A stretch of DNA of 64,000 bases, from assembly GCA_038380795.1 (NCBI GenBank), contig CM076270.1, positions 9,237,001 to 9,301,000 on the forward strand. Direction: 5' to 3'. The notes below the pieces were generated by a model. That model saw only the letters and a program-made list of their open reading frames with translations. It was not told the DNA's origin and did no database searches. This stretch comes from Pyrocephalus nanus. Lineage: Eukaryota; Chordata; Aves; Passeriformes; Tyrannidae. Positions 27,330 to 38,300 of this stretch are shown here, one piece after another. Within the stretch, counting starts at the first letter, position 1. Each line of letters begins with the position of its first letter. The position numbers and the translations under genes were made by a program.

Positions 27330-30300
27330 TCAGCCCCCCACCATGAGGGCAGCCACACAGAGGGCCAGGAGGGTGAGCAGGGTCTGTGGGGAGCACTGGG
27401 TGCTGTGGGAGGCCCTGCGGGCTGCCCTGCACCCGGGCTCTGTGGCATAGGGCTCGAGGCACGCGGCGTAGGCCATGGCATGGGCAATGTAGTGCTGCTC
27501 CTGCACCCCGTGGAAGAGGTGGGCCATGGGGCCCTGGGCCAGCACTACCACATCCTCCCCGCTGTGAGTCTCCGTCTCCAGGGGCACGGCTGCCTGCTGC
27601 CTGTAGTCCTTGTCCTCTGCAGGGGGGAGAGGAGAAATGGGGCCAGGAGCAGCAGGCTACCTGAGGCTTCCCAAGGGTGGGGGGAGTTCCCATCACCTCA
27701 GTCAGAGCAATTCCTGCCCAAGTGACTCCTGAGCCTCATGGTGTGTCCCCAGTGGCCGTGCCAGAGGGATGCTGTCCCCAGCCACCCTGTGCCTCCACCT
27801 CATCCCCAGCAGACTCCTACCTGCAGCGGGGAGGCTGGCGGCTGGACGGCCCCCATCGCTGATGCTGTAGCCAGGACCATTGCCATAGAGGATGCTGGTG
27901 TAGGCTCGCTTGTCCTTGGCTTTCTTGGGGGCCAGCCCTGGCACAAGGAAAGATGTTGTCCCCTCACACCTTGCTCCACACCTGGGCCAGCTCAGACTTG
28001 GGTGGGAGCAGAAGGGTGAGGTGGGAAGAGGGATGCTCGCTGCCCTTCCCCAAGACCCACCGAAGATGGAATTGCCACGCGGTGTGCTGCCCCCGAAGGT
28101 GAAGACGTGGGAGTGATCTGCTGTCACCACAGTCAAGGTGTCCAAGGGGGAGGTGAGTTCTCCTGCCCGCGCCACCGCCCGGTCCAGCATGACTGCCTCC
28201 ATCAGCGCCTGCTTGGCCCGCCCGCTGTGGTGGCCGTGGTCGATCCTGCCACCTGCACAGGGAACACAGCCTTCACCTTCTCCTGATCCCCTTGGATGCC
28301 CACCTGCTCCCAGGACCCACATCCCACCCCAATCCCAGCCACACTGCCCTCCTGGAGCTACTCATCTTCCACAAAGAGGAAGAAGCCATTGGGGTTCCTG
28401 CGCAGGATACGGATGGCCTTTTCCATCATCTCCACGATGGAGGGATCTGTGGATGTGTTGCGGTTCAGCTCGTACCTCATGTCCTTGGGCTCGAATAGGC
28501 CTGGGGGAGCAAGGCGAGGGGGCTCCATGTTGGGATTGCTTTGTGCCCCTACCAGCACCTCTGGAGAGGGGTGGAGGAGGAAGCACTGCCAGTGGTGCAG
28601 GCAGTGATGCCCCTACCCATAAGGTGGCTCACGGAGTCATCTTCGACCGCATCCAGGCCCTTCTTGTCCCAGACATAGCGGGCACCCTGCCAGCGACAGC
28701 AGAGCCAGTGCCAATGGCACGTGCCCCATGCCCAGAAGCACATTCCCTCTGTCCCGACATGTTACCTGCTTGGCACTCAGCCATTCGGCAATCAAGTCCC
28801 GGCCATCCTTCCTGGTGCCATTCTGGTCTGGGTCCTCTGGGTACTCGGGGTCTGGAGTCCGCCTGGGGGTCATGTACATCCTCCCGCCGCCCAGGATCAC
28901 CTGCCCAGGAGCTCAGCAGACACTCCCAACGTTCCTGGTGCCCCCTCCCTCCCTTACCCGCTCCCCAGCTCACATTGATGTCCGTGTTGTGCACCAGCTG
29001 GTAGGCGATGTCCTTGCAGCCGTCCCGCAGTGCCTCCTTGGGCATGTTGGCATCCGCGTACCAGCTCCGGCTGGCAGAGTGGGCGTAGGCTGCCCCGGGG
29101 GATGCGTGCTGCACCCGCGTGGTCGTCACGATGCCCACCGACTTGCCTGCAGCGTGGGCAAGGGTTTACAGGGAGCCCATCCAGCCCTGCATGGCACGGG
29201 GTGGCCATGCCAGGCTCTCTGACAGGGTTGCCTGCTGCCCCATACCCGCCAGCCTGGCCCGGTGCAGGATGGAGTCCACCTCGTTGCCGAAGGTGGTGCG
29301 GCATTTTCCGTAGACGGCCGCCCCACTCAGCCCCAGAGTCTTGGCATTGGCTTTCACCCCACAGAGGTAGGCAGTGCCTGTGCCAGCACTGTCGGGCACC
29401 TGACGGTCAATGGTGTAGGTCTGGAAACAAGAGGGGTCCAGTTGGGTTTTGGCCAGGGGCAGCAGGAATGTCCCCCCTTGCACTGCCCCGCTCACCTTGG
29501 CCAGGGCCATGTGGGGAAAGGTCTCCATGGCCAACATGCTCTCCTCACCTGAGCCACCAGCCAGCTGCCCCTTGTAGATCCGAGCTGCCGACATGGTGGA
29601 CAGCCCCATGCCTGTGGGCATGTCCAAGTCACAAAGTGGCACAGGCTGGGACCAGGGACAGTCCTGCCCTTCCCAGGCACTGCCCTGGGATCTGCACCAG
29701 CCCCATCTTCTCATCAGCCACATCCACCCAGCTGTTGAGGGCCTGGCAGGCACCTGGGGCACTCACCGTCACCCATGAAGAGGATGATGTTTTTGGCCCG
29801 CTGTGCCTCTGGCTGCAATGCCAGGGCCAACTCCAGCCTCCTCCTGGCCCCTTTATTCCAGTAGCTTGGGGACTTCTCAGCATCTGGAGGTGAGAGCAGA
29901 GCTGGGGGTGTGCAGGGGCACAGGGCACCCTGAGGGTCTTCAGGGGCACACCCCAGGGGTCCAGCATGGGCATCTACAACTGAGGCGAATTCAGCTGCTC
30001 AGAGCCCCCTCCTAGGGGTGACCAGGAATCCTTTGGGAATCAGCATGGCCTTTGGCACTCCAGCATTGCTCAGAACCCACCTGCAGAGGGGGAAACTGAG
30101 GCAGAGTTTGGCAGGGAAGCTCCTTGTGTCTCTTGGCAGAGGGGTGGGGTGCCCAAGCACAGGCCCCCATGGTGAGGGTGTAATGGCTGGGCAACTCCAG
30201 CTGGCTGTGGCTACAGAGTCGCTTGATCCAAAGTCAGTGCCAGGGGGCTGGGGGCAGCAGGGATGGGGGGAGCAGGGACAGGGCCTGCTTTGGGGGGAAG

Positions 30301-30530
30301 GTTGGGGTCTCAGACCACCCTGAGGTGGCTGTGAGGGTTCCCCTTCGCTGGTATCCCATGGGGAATCAACAGGGTCCCCGGAGACCCCCAGGGAAGTGAC
30401 GCCAGCCCCAGCACCCCCACCAAGGGCTCTTACCCCACTGTCCCACACGTCCCCTGTCAGTGGCTGCAGCGGTGAGCTGAGCGAGGAAGCAGAGGAGAAG
30501 GTAAGTTCCAGGGGAAAGCGGCCGTCCCAT
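27330..30530 (-). CDS. Alkaline phosphatase, intestinal/placental type, GPI-anchored (copy B)
   Basis: Eleven exons in transcript order: 30434-30530, 29767-29883, 29496-29611, 29246-29420, 28974-29146, 28766-28900, 28617-28686, 28366-28500, 28061-28252, 27821-27937, 27330-27616. They sum to 1614 nt, 537 residues. Exon 1 is longer than in copy A, with a hydrophobic signal segment ([14 protein letters not shown]) and a different mature N-terminus. Exon 7 is one codon shorter. Catalytic motifs are kept: MGDG Asp71, PDSAGT Ser121, QHASP, ASRSWY Arg, [16 protein letters not shown] and ETHSGED. The tail ends [16 protein letters not shown], a GPI-signal-like stretch. By eye exon 5 is about 70% identical to copy A, so the duplication is not recent. 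It has the same orientation as copy A, about 800 bp upstream of it. Expression pattern unknown. Confidence 0.93.
28253..28365 (-). other. Non-canonical AT-AG intron 8 in alkaline phosphatase copy B
   Basis: Exon 8 ends TTTGTGGAAG and the intron starts ATGAGT; it ends CTGTGCAG before GTGGCAGG. It is the same codon position and same departure from GT as in copy A. The exon is again 135 nt and the join keeps the frame. Confidence 0.7.
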
Positions 30531-30588
30531 GCTGCCCACCCCAGGTGCCTCCTGGAATGCTGCCTGCGTCCAGGGCAAGGGGACAGCC

Positions 30589-30595
30589 CTTTATG
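30589..30595 (-). promoter_or_regulatory. TATA-like box of alkaline phosphatase copy B
   Basis: The minus strand reads CATAAAG about 60 bp before the start codon at 30530. This would place transcription start near 30560 and leave a short leader. Assignment rests on motif and position. Confidence 0.45.
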
Positions 30596-31910
30596 GCCCT
30601 TCCCTGTCCCTGAGACGATGGGCTGATAACATTCAGGGACTATCTCCCAGCCCTCCCAGGGCCCTCCCAATGCTCCCGACCCCCCTGGGGCCATCCCTGC
30701 CCCCACTAGCAAGGCAGGACCTCCAGGCCCATCCCTGGGGACCTGGGCACCTCGTGGCCCTCAGCTCCACAGTTTTCTGCAGGACCCCGGGGAGCAGCAG
30801 GGAGGGTGTGGGGCAAAGGGTTGTTATTGCAGACAGGTTGAGCTGAGCTGGGCTGGGCTGGATTTGCCTGGTTTTCCCCAAGACAAACCCAAGGAGGGGG
30901 ACACTGGGCTGAGGGGTAGGGGATGGACATCTTGGCTTAGGTGTCAGTGTCCTCCAGTCCCCTCTCCCAGGAGAGTCACACACTCAGCCTGCCAGGTCCT
31001 GGGACAGCCCGTGCCCAACCTGCTGGGTGCACTGGGGCAGCCCATGCCAGCACACCTGCACAACAAGGTACCTGTTGCAGGCAGGGAACAGCCCCATGTC
31101 ACCAGTACCAGGTGACATCCATCCGTGATTGCATCAGCCCCTCCGGAAGGACGCTGCAGGAGCACAACCCCTAGGGACTGCAGGTGTCCCTGATGGCTTT
31201 CAGGGCTTACCAGCTCCTGGGAAGTGTGTTTTACCAGCTCCTGACCCATCTGAGCTGGGCATCCCAGATTTGGCCAGCTGGCAGATGTGTTGGTGCCAGC
31301 ACCACAGATGTCACCACTGAGGAGGAAGAGTGATGCAGGGCTCCATCCCTGCCTGGCAGAATGGATCCATTCCTTCTTGCCAGACTGTCTACCAGCCACT
31401 ACTTGTGATAAAATGGGAGCTGTCAGAGCAGCCCATGCCCTTGGAGACATCCTGCACACTGTGGAGGGTGGACATGGGGACGGAGGGCAGACAGAGGTGC
31501 CTGGAGGTTGCAGAGACATGGGTCCATCTGCAAAATGGATGCTCTCTTGATTGGCAGGGAGAAGCAAGGACATGGTGCTGCAGCGTCCCCAAGAAGGGTT
31601 AGGCTGGAGGCCACGGTGTGAGGGACTGGAGAAAATACTTATAGGGACTCTTGGAGAAGGCTCAGACTGAGGGATTAGCCACCAGACAGGGAAAACCTAA
31701 CCTGATCTCTCATACATTCTGGACAAGCATACCTGGGGGCTGGGAAAGATGGTGAGATAACTTGGATTTCATAATGCCTGAGAAGCAGAGGCAGGGGAGG
31801 CATCAGACTGCCATGGAGATGAGTTACTGCTGGGATTCCCCAGCTGCAGGACACATGGAGGGCACAAAATAAAACCTGCACAAGCTCCACATAGGGCTGC
31901 TGACCTGGCT
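30596..31910. other. Intergenic spacer between alkaline phosphatase copy B and DIS3L2
   Basis: No gene recognised. It includes the 5' flank of copy B on the left and the region beyond the DIS3L2 poly(A) site on the right. Nothing repetitive or structured stands out. Confidence 0.5.
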
Positions 31911-31916
31911 TTTATT
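31911..31916 (-). terminator. DIS3L2: DIS3L2 poly(A) signal (AATAAA)
   Basis: AATAAA on the minus strand, 428 bp after the DIS3L2 stop, followed on that strand by GTGGAGCTTGTG, a GT-rich element. The interval 31917-32343 is read as the 3' untranslated region. Confidence 0.6.
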
Positions 31917-32343
31917 ACATGACACACAACCCTGCAAGAAACCCTCCTGCATGGGGCCCCACAGCTGCATCCCAATGCATCCCACCACATCCCACCTGGG
32001 ATGATGGAGCCAGCCCCTCTCTGCTCCTGGGGACATGCATCCCCACTCGGCCTTCACCACAGGCACCTGAAGCTGGGGATGGACACCACTGCTTTTAAAA
32101 AAAAGTAAGAAAGCATCAAGCTAAAAATACCCGAGAGTAGAAATGCTCTGCCTGGGGCAGGCTCAAGCCTTGAGCCCTGCTCCCAGCTGGAGTTAAAATC
32201 CAAACCAGAAATAAAACCACACTGGTTTTAAAACTCAATCCCCAAAGTCCTCATGGGTCCCTTCCGCCTCCGGCAGGTGCCGGTGCAGGGCCTGGGAGGT
32301 GAGGGAGCGTTGGCAGCGGGAGCACGTGCAGCCTCCTCCGAGC

Positions 32344-35300
32344 TCACTTCTCCGAGCTCGGCCTCTTGAGCAGGGCACTGTACTTGAGGGAGCCGCTGTC
32401 CGCCGTCAGCACCACCTCCACCAGCGTGAAAATGGTGATCACCTTCAGCCAGGGAGAGAAAGACAGAGAAAAGAGAGTTTTCAGGTGATTGGCAACACCA
32501 GTATACCTGTGGGGAGCCAAGGAATGGAGCAAGATAGATTCAGATAGCTCTGCTGGGGTCCAGGGTGCTCCTGGGGCTGGGGCTGGAGGCAGCATCTTTA
32601 AGAGCAATACCGTAGGCTCTGAAGCCAGACAGGGAACCCAAACTGACCTAAACGAGCCTCCCAGAACATCTTCACTTATTCCAGCCTGATCAGGCCCCAC
32701 TTGTGTTCTTTGCACAGTCTGGGAAGTGGGAAGGATTATAGGCAATTATGCCCTTGGCTGTGGATCCCAACCCCCCTCAAGCCCGCCTGTGCCTTCCCAC
32801 TCCAGCCACATCATCCCTTAATAAAGCTTGGCCAAGTGCCAACAGGAGCTGTGGTCAGAAGGGTTTTCCACATCACACTGAGCATTTTATCAGCATCCCA
32901 CAAGGAGGGAACAACCTGCCTGTGCTCCCACAGCAAGAGGACACCCGGAAGGAAGCACAGTGGATGGGACAGATGCAAGGGAATAAAACTCCCCAAAAAT
33001 CAATCCCTCCTGTTCAGGAATGGTGCTGCTGCTGCCACTTCCCTGCTCCTCTGAACCAGGCTCTTCCTGCGACTGTACGGATCAGAAGTGTAAAGCATCG
33101 ATCCAGTCCGCCCTTGAGGCAGAGTTCAGGGGCTGGCTGGACACTGGGAAGGGCTTTCCTCGGGCCTCAGCCAGGCACCTGGGGATTTGCTTGCTGGAGC
33201 CTGTCCCCAAGCCCTGTGCTGTAGCAGGGCTCACTGGGGCCATCTGCTTGGGGCTGGCCCGCAGGAGGAGCGGGCACGGAGCTACCGAGGTAACCTTGTC
33301 CAACCCTTCCCAGCTCATTCAGTGCCAGCTGCTCCCAATTAATCATTCAGAGCAGGAAAATCTCACTGAGACTTAAATGGACTGAAGTGGCCAGCAAGGA
33401 ACAACCTGCAGGGAAAGCCTTCTGCAGTTGGCTGCCCAGAGAGTTGCTGGCTACTGAGCACCAGCCCCTGCCCGCCCCTGCTGGTTGCAGTGCAGGGGGT
33501 GGTGGTCAAAGGGTAGCCCTCCACACCTGGGGGAGTCAAATGGGGATTATCAGGATTCTCCCTTGCAATCCTGCCTCATCCCTTTGCTGAACTGCTGCAA
33601 AACAGCACAATTTCACATTAAATTCCCACGAGTCTTAAATCCACTTCATACTCCGGCCCTGAGTGATGCACACTTGAGGTTCTGGTCATCTTGAGATCAG
33701 GGAGAGGTGGGGGCAACACCTTCCCTTTGTGGCAGGGGCAGCCAGCCCAGACCCCTGCACAGCTTTCCATGAACAGCCTTCCCTGACACTCCCACTGCCT
33801 GGCCAGGCCGAGCTAAAGCACCAGGTCCGGGTGGGGAGGTGGGGTGCTTGGTGCCATGGGGTGTCTGGGAGACATCTAATGTGGTTCAGCACAGCTCACA
33901 GGGAACTGGCTCATCCCAGGGCTGGAGATTTATCTACTCAAGGATCTGCCTGCTCCCACGGGAGAGCTCTGGTGTTTTCTTAGGAGGTGTGGAGAGTTCG
34001 TGAAGGAGTTTTCCTCTACCAACTGTTTGCTTAACCAAAACAGGCCCTGCTCATGCTGGGGCGTCATTTTTCATGCAGCTCTCTGCTTGGGTGTAAGTGA
34101 TCCCTGCTCCTGTAGGAAAGGAGGAACGGAGGCCACTTCGGGCCACATCCAGGGAGCTTCTCTGAGCCAAGCTGAGAAAGGAAAGCTCAGCTTCAAAGGG
34201 AGGGAGGCCTGCAGAAACCCCTGCAGCAGCCAGGGAGTTCGGCCAGCTCTGACCGCAACCTCACCCCTGGGAAGGGAAGGAAAGGACTGTGCTCTATATT
34301 AGGAGCCCTAGGTGGGCAAGGATGGACTGTGCTGGGCTTGGATAGCAATGGGGTTCAAGTGCAGAGCCCCCAGAGTGGTGCAGGGAGAGGTTGGGATTCA
34401 GTCCTCCCATCCCCACTCTGGCAGCAGGCAGGGATCACAGCAGTCAACACAGCTGTGATTTTAGAGCGATGCCAGACAAAAGCTGGCAAAGAAGCACCAC
34501 TTAATCAAGCCAGACAAATGCGATTGCTCCCTTTGATTGAGTTACCAAGTTAATAGATGACAGGGACACAAAAGAGAGATTTCTAAATACTGTTAAAACA
34601 TTTGACACTGCATCTCAGGAAGTCTGATTTAAAAAATTTCTCCTAATTGGGGCTCAACCCTGACAAAGGGATGGAAACCCCAAGAAAAGGCCATGTCATT
34701 GAGGGGACAAAGAATGCCAGGATGGGGGGAAGGGTCTAGACTGGAGCTGCTTTAAGCCTGATTTTACTTAACATCTTAATTGATGATCTGGAAGGAGGAA
34801 GCAAACAGCACGTTAATTCAATTCCTGGAGGAAACTGAATTGAGATGCAGGACACACAGAAGGCAGGGCAGAGACTGAAGGGTGTAGAGAGGTCAGATGT
34901 GAGGGCAGCAATGGGATGGAGCAGGGCTGGATGTCAGAGGAGGTTAAGATTGAAGTTGGGCTCACTGGGGATGCAGAGAGACAGCAGGACCCGACAGCCT
35001 GCAAGGCAGTCCTGCCTCCCAGACATCACAGGTGGGCATTGCACACAGCCTCCACGCAACCCTCATGGTGTTGAGCCTATCCCACACTGTGGGGGTCTTA
35101 CCTGGTGCACAGATTCTTCCTCCAGCTCCTCTGGTTCCCACACGAGTGTCAGCTCTGGCTTCTTCCCCACCTTCTGGAAGCGGAAGTCCAGCAAGGGCAG
35201 CGCCTGCAGGCAGGAAGAATATTGGGAACATTCCCCTACTCAGCTCTCCTCCTTCACTTTGCCTGTGGATGGGGCTGACGCTGCTTTGCCCTGCACGCTC

Positions 35301-38300
35301 TTTAACAACTGGGATGCAGCAGCCTGTGAGCCCGAGCCGAGCACGTAAATCAGGGGCTGCTGTGATACAACATCAGCCCATATATCACGCTCTATGTCCT
35401 GTTTAAAGATGTCATTGCCAGCCATATAACCAGGTTATTAAGAGAGGATGCTGTCACCAACCACAGGTGCTGGTCCACAGCACTGCTGTCACAGCCCCAC
35501 ATAAACCGTCTGATTAAATGAAATGAAAACCAAGCCTCGCTCCCTGCCCTCGCTTCAGATCCATGCTCATCTCTGTTCCCCTCAATCTGGCTTTATTCCC
35601 TTTTACCTAGGCTACATCACCCAGCACATCACAGGGACAAGCTGGTCCTCAGAGCCTGGGCTGATCCAGACCCTCAGCCCCTCATGCCTGCCTGGGCTGA
35701 GGGGTGGAATGGAAACTCCAGGAAGGCTCCCTCCCCTCTGGCTGGCCTGGTTTGGGCGCAGCTCTGCTGGTTGCAGGGTGGCACAAAAGGGCACCAGGAC
35801 AGCAACTGCCTCCAGTGGCCCCAGGCTGCTGCAGCCATCTCTGGTGAGAGTGCAGGCACTCTCACACTGGTGAGATACTTACATTGCAGTAGATGCGCTT
35901 CTGGATTCCAAACTTCAGCACCAGGACATCAAAGGCCTTGCTCAGGACACCCATCACCATGGCTTCTGACTCCAGAGGACCACATTCCTGTCAAGAGACA
36001 GGGCTGTCACTACACAGCAGCCCTCATCCAGCCATCCCCAAGGGGAGCCAGTGTCTCCAGCTCCTGGAATATGGCAGTGGTGGTTGCTGAGTGTGTCCCC
36101 TCACTGTTTGCCTTTCCTGAGGCCAAGTGGGCAGCCACAGCCCCCTGCCTGTTGACATCTAGGCTGAGCCTTCAGAGGGAAATCCAGAGATGCCTTGAGG
36201 GAAGACAGTCTTGGCTCTTACCCTGACAAAGATGGAGAAGAAGAGGTCACCGCTGAGCTCCTGCACCCTCTTGGAAGCCATCTTCCGGTCGTTGCAGTGC
36301 TCTGCCTGCCTCTGGATGTCCTCTTTCTCCATCTTGATGGGGGAGCTGGCACCTGCAGAGGGGACAAGTGACAATGACATGCCCGTGTTCCCTCCTGCTA
36401 CAGAGCCACCCCATGGCACCCTGGACCCAGGTGCCCAGATCACCCCCCCGAGCGGCCGGGCAGACCCACCGAGCGAGGCGGAGAGCAGCCGGTGCACGAT
36501 GATGTCGGCGTAGCGGCGGATGGGGGAGGTGAAGTGGGTGTAGAAGGGCACGTTCAGGGCGTAGTGGCGAAAGAGGGTCTCGTCCTCCACGACACCAGTG
36601 CAGAAGTAGAGAGCCATCTGAAAGGGGGGAGAAACAAGGGAAGGGTGTGAGCAAGGATGGTGGCAGGACCCTGCATGAGGCTGGAGGGGTCTGGGTCTGC
36701 GAGACAAGATCTCCAGTAGCCAATGGTCCTTCTAATGACATCCTGTGTGCTGATGGCCCTTCACCTTGCTGCTCAGTTCGGGCTGTGCAGGGACAAGGCA
36801 GGTGCTGCAGAAAATGAGCACAGAGCAAAAGGTGCAAAGCCACTGCTGGCTGCCAGCTGACCCTGCCTGGCCCCAAGGATTGCATGAACTTTCACATCAC
36901 ACACGGGTTTCAGCATTCTCCTGCTTCTGTTCAGGCCCTGTGGCTCATTAGCCATCCTCCCATCTTCCAGAGGAGAGCCCAGCTTGTTCCACACCCACCC
37001 ACCTCAGATGCTTTCCCAACAAGGAGCTTGCAGAGTGGCTCCTGTGCAAGGTTCTGGGTCTGGCTGCAGGCTCTCGAAGTGCCTGCAAGAGGGGGCTGGG
37101 ATAAGTGGCTCCTCCATTCGCTAAGGAGGAAGAGACAGCCCCGCTGTGATCCCTGCTGCTCCATCCCAACATGACAGCTGGGAAGCCGAGCAGATGGACT
37201 GCCCATCTAAACCAACACCAGGGCGACAGCAGCACCGTGTTGCCCAGCAGTCTCTTCAGCAGGAACCTCTCCTGTGTCGTCCCTGTTATCCCACATGTTA
37301 AAGCTTTTATTTTTACATCTGTGAAACACCAGCTCTCAGGGCTGGGAAAACAACGGGGGCCGAGCCCAGGCGGGGAGGGGAGGCTGTGCAGGTCAGGGGG
37401 GTTGCGGCGGGGTCACGGCACAGTGGCGATTGAATGAACCCATTCGAAAATAAGAGCAAGTGATTTAAAAAAAACAGGAGTAGCCAGCTCTGATTACAGA
37501 GCTGTCCTGGGATCCTCAGTTTGGGCAGCTGTATCCTCTGCTCTCCAGCCCAGCAGCACAGCCAGCTCCTGCTGAGCAGCAACGCACTGATCCGGGCAAG
37601 TAAATAGAGCAGGTTAAAAAAAGCAGCATCAGTCCTGGCCTTATTATGAGACCCAAGAGCTGGGATAGGAGTTGTGGTGGCTGCCAATTTCCACAACCCA
37701 GAATTAAATTGTTTCTGATGGACTCCACAAAGTATGGTCTCCACTCAATTAGCTCGGCTCCCACCGAACGAGGCTCTGTTGGGCAGGGAAAGACGCCAAG
37801 CACTGGAGGCTGCTGCGGGAGAAGATGAGTGCCCTTGTGCAGACAGACAGCGTGAAATCACAGGGGGTTTACAGGCACTTGTGCCAAGCTTCTGGGCAGA
37901 AGAGAGGAAGGTCTTTACAATGCTAGGCAGGTAGAAAGCAAAGCACCAGCCAATATCCCTGCTAGGAGAAAGCCCCTGGGAAGGGCCCATCCCTGCCCTA
38001 TGCCCAGCAATGTTTCAAGTTAAGCTCTGCCTTGTTTCACATTAGGAAAGATGCTGAAGGTCCTTGGCTGCTTGCTGTTGCCTGGGGCACTTTGTCTTGA
38101 TGGATGTGCTGGCCAAACCCAGACACTGCAGGGTCCAGCACCATTTTGGACACCCTTTTGGCAGCTCCTGGCTCACTGACATTGGCATCAGCTTAGGTAT
38201 CACAGCACAAATACTCCTTTGGGCTTTGGCAGGGTGACACACTGCAGGGAGCGCAGTCCAAGCCGTATCTGATACCTGTCCTCACCACCAAGACGACACT

